The notes under the pieces were generated by a model. The model saw only the letters and a program-made list of their open reading frames with translations. It made no database searches and had not been told where the DNA came from. This document shows, one piece after another, positions 32,769 to 41,633 of a stretch of DNA of 64,000 bases. Numbering within the stretch: the stretch's first letter is position 1; each line of letters opens with the position of its first letter. The translations under genes were made by a program, and so were the position numbers. The DNA comes from Sphingosinicella sp. LHD-64. GTDB lineage: Bacteria; Pseudomonadota; Alphaproteobacteria; Sphingomonadales; Sphingomonadaceae. The stretch is from NCBI RefSeq assembly GCF_031157375.1, contig NZ_JAVIFV010000001.1, forward strand, positions 558,001 through 622,000, read 5' to 3'.

Positions 32769-33961
32769 CCATGAGGCGTCCCTGGATCGTCATCGCCTGC
32801 GCCGCGTTCATCGTCACGCTGGCGATGGGCGTGCGTCAGGCGTTCGGCCTTTTCCTGCCCCAGATGAGCGTGTCGCTCGGCATCGGCCGCGAGGGCTTCG
32901 GCCTTGCAATGGCGCTCAGCAACCTCGTTTTCGGCCTCGCCCAGCCCTTCATCGGCGCGCTCGCCGACCGCCACGGCGCCGGCCGCGTCGTGTTCTTCGG
33001 GACCTTGATCTACGTCGCCGGCCTGATCGGCGCCTCGTGGATCGGCAGCGCGATCGGCCTTCATTTCACCTTCGGCTTCCTGACCGGCGTGGGCCTCGCC
33101 GCGACCACCTTCGTCGTCGTGCTCGGCGCGGTCGGCCGGGTCGTCCCGCCCGAGCGCCGCGGCCTCGCCTTCGGCATCGTCACGGCCGGCGGCTCGCTCG
33201 GCCAGTTCCTGGTCGTGCCGGCGGCGCAGATGCTGCTCTCCGACCTCGGCTACCGTCTCGCCCTGATCGCGCTGTCCGGCCTGGTCGCCGTCTGCGCCGT
33301 GCTGGCGATCGGCGTCGCCGGCAAGCCGGACAGCGCGGCTGAGGAAGGCCCACGCCAGTCGCTGAAGGACGCGCTCTCCGAAGCCGCCGGACATCCGAGC
33401 TACTGGCTGCTCAACGCCGGCTTCTTCGTCTGCGGCTTCCACATCGCCTTCATCGCCACCCATTTCCCCGCCTATCTCGACGACAAGGGGCTGGGCCTCG
33501 GCATCGGCGCCAGCGCGCTGGCGCTGGTCGGCCTGTTCAACATCTTCGGCTCCTACCTGTTCGGCCTGTCCGGCGACGTCTGGCGCAAGAATTATGTGCT
33601 GAGCGGGCTCTACGCCGCCCGGGGCGTCGTCATCGCCGTCTTCCTGCTGCTGCCGTTGACGCCGTTCACCGCCCTCGCCTTCGCCGGCGCGATGGGCTTC
33701 CTCTGGCTCGGCACGGTGCCGCTCACATCCGGCCTCGTCGGCCAGATGTTCGGCGTGCGCTACCTCTCGACGCTCTACGGCATCGTCTTCCTCAGCCATC
33801 AGGTCGGCAGCTTCTTCGGCGCCTGGGCGGCCGGCTATTTCTTCGATCGCAGCGGCACCTACGACTGGGCCTGGGGCGCATCGATCCTGCTCGCCGTCTT
33901 CGCCGCGATCGTCCACCTGCCCATCCGCGATACCGCGGTCGCTCGTCCGCAGCCGGCATGA
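32765..33961 (+). CDS. Major facilitator superfamily transporter
   Basis: 398 aa, ATG 32765 overlapping the MarR stop. Twelve hydrophobic helices. Seen: MGVRQAFGLFLPQMSVSLGIGREGFG, loop 2-3 motif GALADRHGAGRVV, and a long first half/second half linker (EEGPRQSLKDALSEAAGHPSY). The VRQAFGLFLPQMS opening is that of the oxalate/formate-antiporter-like (OFA/MCT) MFS group. Substrate unknown; linkage with MarR suggests efflux of a small aromatic or toxic compound. Its own stop overlaps the start of a 41-codon ORF. Confidence 0.88.
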   Translation: MTMRRPWIVIACAAFIVTLAMGVRQAFGLFLPQMSVSLGIGREGFGLAMALSNLVFGLAQPFIGALADRHGAGRVVFFGTLIYVAGLIGASWIGSAIGLHFTFGFLTGVGLAATTFVVVLGAVGRVVPPERRGLAFGIVTAGGSLGQFLVVPAAQMLLSDLGYRLALIALSGLVAVCAVLAIGVAGKPDSAAEEGPRQSLKDALSEAAGHPSYWLLNAGFFVCGFHIAFIATHFPAYLDDKGLGLGIGASALALVGLFNIFGSYLFGLSGDVWRKNYVLSGLYAARGVVIAVFLLLPLTPFTALAFAGAMGFLWLGTVPLTSGLVGQMFGVRYLSTLYGIVFLSHQVGSFFGAWAAGYFFDRSGTYDWAWGASILLAVFAAIVHLPIRDTAVARPQPA

Positions 33962-34083
33962 AGAAAGCCCTGCCCTGGCTCGCCCCACTGGCGCTGGTCC
34001 CGGTCGCGCTGATCGGGCTGGAAGCCTGGCGCGCGCAGGCGACCTGGATCTGGCTCTCCGGCTTCGTCGCCGCCTGCTTCTGA
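33958..34083 (+). CDS. 41-residue hydrophobic peptide coupled to the MFS gene
   Basis: ATG 33958 overlaps the MFS stop as ATGA and the frame runs 42 codons to TGA 34083: MKKALPWLAPLALVPVALIG, then LEAWRAQATWIWLSGFVAACF. It has a short basic start, a hydrophobic stretch of about 17 residues and a second apolar segment, so it could span or lie in the inner membrane. The ATGA overlap and reading frame are the evidence that it is a gene. No family recognised. Confidence 0.5.
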   Translation: MKKALPWLAPLALVPVALIGLEAWRAQATWIWLSGFVAACF

Positions 34084-34120
34084 GCTTGACCCTCCGCCGC
34101 CCCCAAGCGAAAGCGGCGGG

Positions 34121-34978
34121 ATGGAGTCCGAGCCCCTGTCCGAGCCCCTTGCCGAGCCGCCGGCCGCGGCAACGCCGGCAAAGAAGCAGGAGACGTGGGG
34201 CGAGACGCTGCGCTTCTTCCTCTACCTGTTCGTGGCCGCCTTGGTGCTGCGCAGCTTCATCATCGCGCCGTTCAGCATCCCCTCGGGCTCGATGCTGCCG
34301 AACCTGATGATCGGCGACTATCTGTTCGTGACGAAATGGCCCTACGGCTATTCGCGCTATTCCATCCCCTTCGGCCTCGCGAGCTTCGACGGGCGGGTCT
34401 TCGCCCGCGCGCCGGACCGCGGCGACATCGTCGTCTTCCGCCACCCGGCCGAGCCCGACAAGGACCTGGTCAAGCGCGTCATCGGCCTGCCCGGCGACAC
34501 GATCGAGGTCCGCCAGGGGGTGGTGATCCTGAACGGCACGCCGATCCTGCGCGAGCGGATCGCCGATTTCAACATGGCGATCAGCCCCAACAGCCCCTGC
34601 CGCGCGGTCGCCCGCGACGGTGCGCGGCGGATCGAAACTCCGGACGGGGCATCGATCTGCGCCTATCCGCGTTTCCGCGAAACCCTGCCCGGTGGGCGCA
34701 GCTACGAAGTGCTCGACCAGACCCGGACCAGTCCCGGCGACAATGTCGCGCCGATCGTGGTTCCCGACGGCCACCTCCTCGTCATGGGCGACAATCGCGA
34801 CGACAGCCTCGACGGCCGGTTCGAGCCGATGGCCGGCGGCGTCGGCCTGCTGCCGTTCGACAATGTGCTGGGCGAGGTCGCGATCGCCTTCTGGTCGACC
34901 GACGGCTCGGCCGAATGGCTGAAACCCTGGACCTGGTTCACCGCCGCCCGCTGGGACCGGCTCGCCAGGACCTATTGA
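34121..34978 (+). CDS. lepB: Signal peptidase I
   Basis: 285 aa. One N-terminal membrane helix (LRFFLYLFVAALVLRSFII) after a hydrophilic Pro/Ala leader, then the periplasmic catalytic domain. Nucleophile Ser57 in IPSGSMLP; general base Lys118 in DLVKRVIGLPGD; later boxes VPDGHLLVMGDNRDDSLDGRF and GEVAIAFWS. It removes signal peptides from exported proteins such as the hydrolases encoded later in this window. The stop overlaps rnc by one base (TGATG). The lepB-rnc-era order is widespread. Confidence 0.96.
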   Translation: MESEPLSEPLAEPPAAATPAKKQETWGETLRFFLYLFVAALVLRSFIIAPFSIPSGSMLPNLMIGDYLFVTKWPYGYSRYSIPFGLASFDGRVFARAPDRGDIVVFRHPAEPDKDLVKRVIGLPGDTIEVRQGVVILNGTPILRERIADFNMAISPNSPCRAVARDGARRIETPDGASICAYPRFRETLPGGRSYEVLDQTRTSPGDNVAPIVVPDGHLLVMGDNRDDSLDGRFEPMAGGVGLLPFDNVLGEVAIAFWSTDGSAEWLKPWTWFTAARWDRLARTY

Positions 34979-35640
34979 TGAGCAATCTTGCCGACTGGAT
35001 CGAAGGCGCGACCGGACACCGGCCGAACGACCTCGCCTTGTTCGAGCGCGCGCTGACCCACGCCAGCTTCGGCGAGGCGAACTACGAGCGGCTCGAATTC
35101 CTCGGCGACCGCGTCCTCGGCATGATCGTCGCGCTCTGGCTCTACGAGACCTATCCGGACGAGCCCGAGGGCAAGCTCTCCCATCGCCTCAACGCGCTGG
35201 TGACGCGCGAGGTCTGCGCGGAGATCGCCCGCGCGCTCGACGCCCAGCCGCACATCCGCCTCGGCAAGCAGGCGATCGACGACGGCGTGTTCCGCAGCGA
35301 CAATGTGCTGGGCGACGTCGTCGAGGCGTTGATCGGCGCGCTCTATCTCGACGCGGGGTTCGAGGCGGCGCGCGCCTTCGTCCACCGCGCCTGGGCCGAT
35401 CGCGTCGACCGCCTCGCCGCGCCGCCCAAGCATCCCAAGGCCGCGCTCCAGGAATGGTCGGCCGCCAACAAGCGCCGCCCGCCCGATTACCGCATCGTCG
35501 AGACCAGCGGCCCCGACCACGCCCGCCGCTTCACCGTCGAGGTCAGCGTCAGCGGCGTCGGTGCCGCGACCGGTCAGGGCCTGTCCAAGCAGGAGGCCGA
35601 GACCGAAGCGGCGAAAGCGCTGCTGGCGAGCCTCGCATGA
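34978..35640 (+). CDS. rnc: Ribonuclease III
   Basis: 220 aa. The signature ERLEFLGDRVLG holds the catalytic Glu/Asp near residue 39, with LIGALYLDAGFEAA completing the RNase III domain. The double-stranded RNA-binding domain follows: PKAALQEWSAANKRRPPDYRIVE, then GQGLSKQEAETEAAKALL. It matures rRNA and some mRNAs. Overlaps era by 4 bp (ATGA). Confidence 0.96.
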   Translation: MSNLADWIEGATGHRPNDLALFERALTHASFGEANYERLEFLGDRVLGMIVALWLYETYPDEPEGKLSHRLNALVTREVCAEIARALDAQPHIRLGKQAIDDGVFRSDNVLGDVVEALIGALYLDAGFEAARAFVHRAWADRVDRLAAPPKHPKAALQEWSAANKRRPPDYRIVETSGPDHARRFTVEVSVSGVGAATGQGLSKQEAETEAAKALLASLA

Positions 35641-36530
35641 CCGAGCATTGCGGCTTCGTCGCCGTGGTCGGCGCGCCCAATGCGGGCAAGTCGACTTTGG
35701 TCAATGCTTTGGTCGGCCAGAAGGTCGCGATCGTCACCCCCAAGGCGCAGACGACGCGCACCCGTTTGATGGGCATCGCGATCGCGGGCGAGGCGCAGGT
35801 CCTCCTCCTCGACACGCCCGGCATCTTCCAGCCCAAGCGGCGGCTCGACCGCGCGATGGTCGCCGCCGCCTGGGGCAGCGCGCAGGACGCGGACCTGATC
35901 GCGCTCGTCGTCGACGCGTCGAGCGGCCTGAAGCGCGGCGTCACCGACCTGCTCGATCGGCTGAAGGAACGCCCCGAGCCGAAGCTCCTGATCCTCAACA
36001 AGGTCGATCTGGTGAGGAAGGAGGAGCTGCTCACTCTCGTTACCCAGTTCGACGGCCGCGCGGCGTTCGAGGAGATTTTCATGATCTCGGCGGCGAGCGG
36101 CGACGGCGTCGCGGACCTCAAGGCGGCGCTGGCGGCGCGGATGCCGGAAGGGCCGTGGCATTTCCCGGAGGATCAGGTTTCGGACGCGACCGACCGGATG
36201 ATGGCGGCGGAGGTGACGCGCGAGCAGCTCTACCTGCAGCTGCACAACGAGCTGCCTTATGCGAGCGCGATCGAGACCGAGAAATATGAGGAGCGCAAGG
36301 ACGGCTCGGTCGCGATCCACCAGCAGATCCTGGTCGGCCGCGACAGCCAGAAGGCGATCATTCTCGGCAGGGGCGGCGCACGGATCAAGGCGATCGGTGC
36401 GGCGGCGCGGGCCGAGCTCACGACGATGTTCGGCCGCAACGTCCACCTCTTCCTCCACGTCAAGGTGAACCCCAAATGGGAGGAAGATCGAGGCCTTTAT
36501 CAGGAGATCGGGCTGGATTGGGTGGAATGA
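35637..36530 (+). CDS. era: GTPase Era, 30S ribosome assembly factor
   Basis: 297 aa. G motifs: GAPNAGKST (G1), DTPGIFQPKRRLDRAM (G3 and switch II), NKVD (G4), SAASGDG (G5). The C-terminal KH domain includes ILGRGGARIKAIGAAARAELTTMFGRNVHLFLHVKV and ends GLYQEIGLDWVE. It binds 16S rRNA near the anti-SD. Its last 7 codons and stop are repeated at 36988-37010, after a DUF7684-like gene that begins inside the era stop (ATGA). Confidence 0.96.
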   Translation: MTEHCGFVAVVGAPNAGKSTLVNALVGQKVAIVTPKAQTTRTRLMGIAIAGEAQVLLLDTPGIFQPKRRLDRAMVAAAWGSAQDADLIALVVDASSGLKRGVTDLLDRLKERPEPKLLILNKVDLVRKEELLTLVTQFDGRAAFEEIFMISAASGDGVADLKAALAARMPEGPWHFPEDQVSDATDRMMAAEVTREQLYLQLHNELPYASAIETEKYEERKDGSVAIHQQILVGRDSQKAIILGRGGARIKAIGAAARAELTTMFGRNVHLFLHVKVNPKWEEDRGLYQEIGLDWVE

Positions 36531-37010
36531 GCACCGTGCCCATCTATGTCCGCATCTCGGAAGCGTCCGGGCTACCGGAAATAAGCGAATACCGGCCGTT
36601 CCGTGCCGTCGTCGTGCTGGACGCGGACTATAGCGACAGCTGGCAGGACGAGGTCAGTCGTTGGCTGGTCGATGCGGGTTGCCTCTACATGATGGCCTGG
36701 GGCCCAAACTGCGGCAGCTGGGACGATTCCGTCGATTACGCCCAGATCCAGAAATATCCCGATGAACCCCCCCAGGCCGACTTCGTCATGACGACCTGGC
36801 ATGAAAGGGAGACACTCGAGGAGGTTTTCTGGTTCGCGCGGTTTTGCGCCCACGATCCCTACGACCTCATCGAAAACAGCCTGATCGTTCACGTGGGGAC
36901 CGTCGACCGGGCGACCGAATTCATGGCGCTCTATGCGCAGGCCGAAACGATCGTCGATCAGGAAGACAACCGATCCTAGCGGGAAATGGGCTGGATTGGG
37001 TGGAGTGAGC
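36510..37010. repeat. 23-bp direct repeat (22/23) flanking the DUF7684-like gene
   Basis: Copies at 36510-36532 (last codons of era) and 36988-37010 begin GGGCTGGATTGGGTGGA, differ once (A 36526, G 37004) and end TGAGC. The gap of 455 bp is almost exactly the intervening gene. It looks like duplication of the end of era around an insertion. Confidence 0.85.
36527..36979 (+). CDS. DUF7684-family small protein
   Basis: 150 aa, ATG 36527 overlapping the era stop. Characteristic phrases: FRAVVVLDADYSDSWQDEVSRWLVDAGCLYMMAWG, CGSWDDSVDYA, DFVMTTWHERETLEEVFWFA and SLIVHVGTVDRATEFMALYAQA. These fit the uncharacterised DUF7684 family by memory. It is an acidic alpha/beta protein without signal or membrane span, possibly a small toxin-neutralising or sensor protein, though that is speculative. 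Flanked by a duplicated era 3' end. Confidence 0.7.
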   Translation: MSTVPIYVRISEASGLPEISEYRPFRAVVVLDADYSDSWQDEVSRWLVDAGCLYMMAWGPNCGSWDDSVDYAQIQKYPDEPPQADFVMTTWHERETLEEVFWFARFCAHDPYDLIENSLIVHVGTVDRATEFMALYAQAETIVDQEDNRS

Positions 37011-37011
37011 C

Positions 37012-37353
37012 CTACCAGCTCGCGCCGTCGACGAGCCGGCGCGGCAGCGGTTCCCAGACCGCGGGATCGAACATGCGCAGATTGACGCCCATCCGCTCAT
37101 ATGCAGGATCGCGCGGCGACCAGTGGGTCGTGCAGCCGCAGTGCGCGCAGTGCCAGGTGGTCAGGGTCGCATCCCCCTGGACATAGCCGGCGAGCCGCCC
37201 GTCGGGATCGCTGACTCCGACCTCGTTCGGCCGATAATAGCCCCAAAGCCCGCCGATGCGGCGGCAGATCGAGCAATTGCAGCTGCCGAGATCTTCGGGC
37301 GCCTCCGGCAGGGCGAGGCGAACCGCCCCGCAATGGCAGCTGCCTTCGATCAT
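37012..37353 (-). CDS. GFA-family (glutathione-dependent formaldehyde-activating/CENP-V fold) zinc protein
   Basis: 113 aa. Zinc-ligand cysteines of the Mss4-like fold are SCHCG (residues 5-9), CNCSICRR (about 25-32) and HCAHCGC near residue 69. The family binds zinc and in some members glutathione; true formaldehyde chemistry is not assured. No glutathione/formaldehyde dehydrogenase is adjacent. Downstream of asd on the same strand, separated by a terminator-like hairpin. Confidence 0.88.
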   Translation of the reverse strand: MIEGSCHCGAVRLALPEAPEDLGSCNCSICRRIGGLWGYYRPNEVGVSDPDGRLAGYVQGDATLTTWHCAHCGCTTHWSPRDPAYERMGVNLRMFDPAVWEPLPRRLVDGASW

Positions 37354-37419
37354 CGAGCACCTCCTTCACCCCGGGGCCGGCACCAGTTCGCCCGTCTCGC
37401 CTGTCCGGCTCTCATGAAA

Positions 37420-37439
37420 GCCGCCGCGATTCAGGCGGC
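37420..37439 (-). terminator. Hairpin overlapping the asd stop codon
   Basis: On the minus strand GCCGCC (37439-37434) pairs with GGCGGC (37425-37420) around the 8-nt loop that carries the TGA. TTTC follows. The last Ala codons of asd form the 5' arm. Confidence 0.5.
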
Positions 37440-38459
37440 CTTCTTGAGATGACGCCGGCCGAGCAGCTCGGCGATCTGCACCGCGTTCAGTGCAGCGCCC
37501 TTGCGCAGATTGTCGGAGACGCACCACAGGTTGAGGCCGTTCTCCACGGTCGGGTCCTCGCGCACGCGGCTCACATAGGTCGCATATTCGCCGACGCACT
37601 CGACCGGGGTCACGTAACCGCCGTCCTCGCGCTTGTCGACGAGCATGACGCCCGGCGCCTCGCGCAGGATCGCCTGGGCGTCGGCGGCGCTAAGCTCGTT
37701 CTCGAATTCGATGTTGATCGCCTCGCTGTGGCCGACGAAGACCGGCACACGCACGCAGGTCGCGGTCACCTTGATCTTCGGGTCGAGGATCTTCTTGGTC
37801 TCGACGACCATCTTCCACTCCTCCTTGGTCGAGCCGTCGTCGAGGAAGGAATCGATATGCGGGATGACGTTGAAGGCGATCTGCTTGGTGAACTTCACCG
37901 GCGTGTTCGCATCGCCGACGAAGATGTTGCGGCTCTGCTCGAACAGCTCGTCCATGCCGGCCTTGCCCGCGCCCGAGACCGATTGGTAAGTCGCGACCAC
38001 AACCCGCTTGATCTTCGCGACATCATGGAGCGGCTTCAGCGCCACCACCATCTGCGCGGTCGAACAGTTCGGGTTCGCGATGATGTTCTTCCGGGTGTAG
38101 AGATCGATCGCCTCCGGGTTCACCTCCGGCACGATCAACGGCACGTCCGGGTCCATCCGGTAGAGCGACGAATTGTCGATCACCGTGCAGCCCGCCTCGG
38201 CGGCCTTCGGTGCGTAGATCTTGGTCGGACCCGATCCCGCCGCGAACAATGCGATGTCCCAGCCGGCGAAGTCGAAATGCTCGATGTTGCGGACTTTCAG
38301 CTCCTGGCCGCTGTCGCCGAAATCGATGATGTCGCCGGTCGAGCGCGGGCTGGCGACGACCGCCACCTCGTCCGCCGGAAACTGGCGCTCGGCCAGGATG
38401 TTCAGCATCTCGCGCCCGACATTGCCGGTCGCACCCACGACGACGACCCGATAACCCAT
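37431..38459 (-). CDS. asd: Aspartate-semialdehyde dehydrogenase
   Basis: 342 aa from ATG 38459 (GGAG 8 nt away); GTG 38465 is a weaker start. NADP-binding GATGNVGREM at residues 9-18; catalytic Cys132 in NPNCSTAQ; QSVSGAGKAGM and the acid-base His segment GHSEAINIEFE. It supplies aspartate semialdehyde for lysine/DAP, methionine and threonine, complementing dapE in this window. The stop lies within a terminator-like hairpin. Confidence 0.97.
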   Translation of the reverse strand: MGYRVVVVGATGNVGREMLNILAERQFPADEVAVVASPRSTGDIIDFGDSGQELKVRNIEHFDFAGWDIALFAAGSGPTKIYAPKAAEAGCTVIDNSSLYRMDPDVPLIVPEVNPEAIDLYTRKNIIANPNCSTAQMVVALKPLHDVAKIKRVVVATYQSVSGAGKAGMDELFEQSRNIFVGDANTPVKFTKQIAFNVIPHIDSFLDDGSTKEEWKMVVETKKILDPKIKVTATCVRVPVFVGHSEAINIEFENELSAADAQAILREAPGVMLVDKREDGGYVTPVECVGEYATYVSRVREDPTVENGLNLWCVSDNLRKGAALNAVQIAELLGRRHLKKAA

Positions 38460-38573
38460 TCTCACATCTCCGCTTGGCGAAAGGGCGATCTAGCGACGGA
38501 TGCCCCCGGAACCAAGAGCCTTGCGCCACGCTTTTTGCTATACGCGACTCGCGCAAGCCGAAGGAGACGTCCA

Positions 38574-39395
38574 ATGGCCGCCACCCACACCCTCCCCGCC
38601 GCCGGCCACACGCCGGATGTCCCGGTCCGCACGATCGGGGCGCAAGACCTCAATGCCGTGCTCCGCGAAGGCTATGCCGACTTCATGGAGAAGCGCGGCG
38701 ACCTCCTCATCGTTGGCCTGATCTATCCGATGATCGGCTTTGCCGCGGCGGTGATCGCGCTCGGCGGGGCGTTCATCCCGCTCTTCTTCCCGATGCTCGC
38801 CGGCGTTGCCCTGCTGGGCCCGGTCGCGGCGCTCGGCTTCTACGAGCTGGCGCGGCGGCGCGAGGCCGGGCTCGAATCGACCTGGTCGCACTTCTTCGAC
38901 GTGGTGAAGCGGCCCGCGTGGGACGCGATCATGGCGGTGACCGGCATCCTGCTGATGATCTTCTTCGCCTGGCTCGCCGCGGCCTGGATCCTCTACGCCG
39001 CCTTCATCGAGACGCCGCCCGAGACGCCCGGCCAGTTCCTCACCGCCCTGTTCACGACCACGCGCGGCTGGGGCCTGATCGTCGTCGGCAATCTCGTCGG
39101 CGCCGCCTTCGCCTGGGTGGTGCTGATGCTGAGCATCGTCTCGCTGCCGATGCTGGTCGATCGCGACACCGACGCCCGCACCGCGCTCGCGACCTCGATC
39201 CGCGCCGTCCGCGCCAATCGCGGCGTCATGGTGCGCTGGGGCATCATCGTGGCGGCTTTGCTCGTGCTGGGTGCGATCCCGGCCTTTGTCGGCTTGGCGT
39301 TTGTCCTGCCCTGGCTCGGCTACGCGACCTGGCATCTCTACACGCGCCTGGTCGATCGCAGCGCGATTCCGGTCGCCGCGCCCGGCTCTCGCTAA
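38574..39395 (+). CDS. DUF2189-family inner-membrane protein
   Basis: 273 aa, SD AAGGAG 7 nt before ATG 38574. An N-terminal soluble tail, then about six hydrophobic helices with the family pattern: AVLREGYADFMEKRGDLLIVGLIYPMIG, EARREAGLESTW-like (RRREAGLESTWSHFFDVV), and SLPMLVDRDTDARTALATSIRAV. DUF2189 proteins are uncharacterised inner-membrane proteins in alphaproteobacteria. The next gene, an M28 peptidase, starts 27 bp downstream and may be co-transcribed. Confidence 0.85.
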   Translation: MAATHTLPAAGHTPDVPVRTIGAQDLNAVLREGYADFMEKRGDLLIVGLIYPMIGFAAAVIALGGAFIPLFFPMLAGVALLGPVAALGFYELARRREAGLESTWSHFFDVVKRPAWDAIMAVTGILLMIFFAWLAAAWILYAAFIETPPETPGQFLTALFTTTRGWGLIVVGNLVGAAFAWVVLMLSIVSLPMLVDRDTDARTALATSIRAVRANRGVMVRWGIIVAALLVLGAIPAFVGLAFVLPWLGYATWHLYTRLVDRSAIPVAAPGSR

Positions 39396-39422
39396 GCCGC
39401 GCGCATCTGCTATGCCTCCGCC

Positions 39423-41633
39423 ATGGTGAGACGGGGGCTGGCGCTCATTCTGGTCGTTGCGGCGCTGCTCGCAGCAATGGCGCTCAAGGGCGCGCTCATC
39501 GCCTTGCCCGCCCCACCCGCCGGCGCAAGCGACGGCTTCGACGCGAATCGCGCCGCCGCTCGTCTCGCGCGCATCCTCGGCGACGAACGGCCACATCCAG
39601 TCGACAGCCCCGCCAATGACGCGGTGCGCGACCGGCTGATCGCCGAAATGCACGCCGTGGGCCTGAACCCGCGCATCACCGACGATTTCGCGTGCAACGG
39701 CTTCGCGCGCAGCCGCACCGTCAGCTGCGCCCGCGTCCGCAACCTCGTCGCCACGATCGGCCCGGTCCAGGGCCGGCACCTCCTCCTCAACGCGCACTAT
39801 GACAGCACGTTCGCCGGCCCCGGCGCCGGCGACGACGGCATCGGCGTCGCCACCCTGCTCGAAACCGCCGCCCTGCTGCGCGGCCGGCGCCTGACCCGCC
39901 CGGTCACCTTCCTGTTCAACGAGGGCGAGGAAATGGGCCTGATCGGCGCCCGCGCCTTCATGGACCGCGATCCGCTCGCCGATCGCGTCGGCTTGCTCGT
40001 CAACCTCGAGGCGCGTGGCGTCACCGGCCCGGCAGTCATGTTCGAAACCAACCGGCCCAATACTGCGGCGATCGCGCTCTACCGCGCCGCGGTCAACCGA
40101 CCGCTGGCCAACTCGCTCACCACTGACCTCTACGGCCTCATCCCCAATTCCACCGACGTCACCGTCTTCGCCGAGCGACCCTGGACGATCCTCAACTTCG
40201 CGATCATCGGCAACGAGACCCGCTACCACAGCGCCGGCGACAATCTCGCCGCGCTCGACCGGCGCAGCCTCCAGCATATGGGCGAACAGACGCTGGCGCT
40301 GACCCGCGCCGTAGCGATCGCCGGCGCCACGCCATCGGCCGGGGGCGCGCGGCTCTACATGGATGTGCTCGGCCGCCAGCTCGTCGTCCTGCCGTTGGCC
40401 GCCGGGCTGGCCCTGCTCGGCCTGCTGCTCGCCTTCTTCGCCGTGACGTCATGGCGCCGTGCCGCGCTGCAGCGTCCGCTGGCCGCGATCGTTACCGCGT
40501 TCGCCACTGCGCAGGTCCTGGCCTGGCTCGGCCAGCTCGTACTCGGTCTCGTCCGCAGCGGCGACTATTGGCGCGCCTGGCCGATCGTCACCACCACCGC
40601 CGTCTATGCCTCGGCGATCGCCGGCATCCTCCTCGCGCTTGGTCTTGTCGCGCGGGACTCGAGCATCGAGCGGCTGCGTGCGGCCTATTGGCTCGCCTTC
40701 GCCGCTTTGGGTGCCGCCCTCGCCGTCATCGCGCCGGGCGGGTCGATCTTCTTTCTCGCGCCGCCGCTCGCCATGGCGCTCGGCATCGTCGCCAGCCGGC
40801 GCTGGCCCCATACGGAGCGGATCGGCGCCATCATCGCCATCTTGCTGCTCTACATCACCTTCGGCCCGGCCCTCGGCCTGTTCGAGGAGCTGATGAACGG
40901 TGGCCCGCACTTCATGTTCGCGCCGCTGGGCGCCGTCCTCGTCCTCCCCGTCCTGATCGAGCTGAAGCCGCTGATCGACCGCATCCCGCGCATCTTCCTC
41001 GCCGCCGGTGCCGCCGACCTCGTCCTGCTCGGCTGGCTCGCCGCCGGCCTGGCCCCCGCCTACAGCGCCGACCGGCAGCAGCAATTCACCATCGACTATG
41101 TCTGGGATGCCGATGCGCGCTCTGGCCATTGGACGGTCAACAATGACGGCGCGCCGGTGCCCTATGTCGCGGACTGGGCGCGGATCGAGCTGCCTCATTC
41201 GCAACGCAAGCGCTGGGCCACGACCGCGCCATCTCTGCCCTTGCCGCCGCCCGCCGCAATTCTGGTCGCCCAGCGCGCCGAAGCCGGCGGTCGCCGCCTC
41301 ACCCTTCGCCTCGCCGCAAACGGTGCCGAGACGATCTCGCTGATCGCCCCACCGGAAGCGGTGCTGCGCGCGGCGGGCAGTGCCGGCTTCCTTCAACCGT
41401 TCGGACGCGGCGATGCCGACGACCGCTGGATCGCGCGCTGCGTCGGCCGCAGCTGCGACGGCGCCTTGATCGAGATCGTCGCGCAGGGTCAGGCGCCGAT
41501 CGAGTTCACGATCGTCGGCACGCGCAGCGGCCTGCCGCCTGCGGCCGCACCGCTCGTCCGGGCGCGTCCGGCCCATGCCCGCCCGCAATATGGCACAGAT
41601 TCCACCGTCGCCTATGCACGGCTTCGCCTCTAG
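39423..41633 (+). CDS. M28 metallopeptidase with a C-terminal membrane domain
   Basis: 736 aa. An N-terminal signal anchor (LALILVVAALLAAMALKGALIAL) leads to an M28 domain with all zinc/catalytic residues in order: NAHYDST (His-Asp), GAGDDGIG, NEGEEMG (Glu pair), NLEARG, RYHSAGDN (His). From residue about 315 come several helices, then a C-terminal beta domain of about 180 residues. This layout matches ER-aminopeptidase/Fxna-like M28 proteins, facing the periplasm. The TAG stop is provided by the end of the repeat element at 41630-41772. Confidence 0.88.
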   Translation: MVRRGLALILVVAALLAAMALKGALIALPAPPAGASDGFDANRAAARLARILGDERPHPVDSPANDAVRDRLIAEMHAVGLNPRITDDFACNGFARSRTVSCARVRNLVATIGPVQGRHLLLNAHYDSTFAGPGAGDDGIGVATLLETAALLRGRRLTRPVTFLFNEGEEMGLIGARAFMDRDPLADRVGLLVNLEARGVTGPAVMFETNRPNTAAIALYRAAVNRPLANSLTTDLYGLIPNSTDVTVFAERPWTILNFAIIGNETRYHSAGDNLAALDRRSLQHMGEQTLALTRAVAIAGATPSAGGARLYMDVLGRQLVVLPLAAGLALLGLLLAFFAVTSWRRAALQRPLAAIVTAFATAQVLAWLGQLVLGLVRSGDYWRAWPIVTTTAVYASAIAGILLALGLVARDSSIERLRAAYWLAFAALGAALAVIAPGGSIFFLAPPLAMALGIVASRRWPHTERIGAIIAILLLYITFGPALGLFEELMNGGPHFMFAPLGAVLVLPVLIELKPLIDRIPRIFLAAGAADLVLLGWLAAGLAPAYSADRQQQFTIDYVWDADARSGHWTVNNDGAPVPYVADWARIELPHSQRKRWATTAPSLPLPPPAAILVAQRAEAGGRRLTLRLAANGAETISLIAPPEAVLRAAGSAGFLQPFGRGDADDRWIARCVGRSCDGALIEIVAQGQAPIEFTIVGTRSGLPPAAAPLVRARPAHARPQYGTDSTVAYARLRL

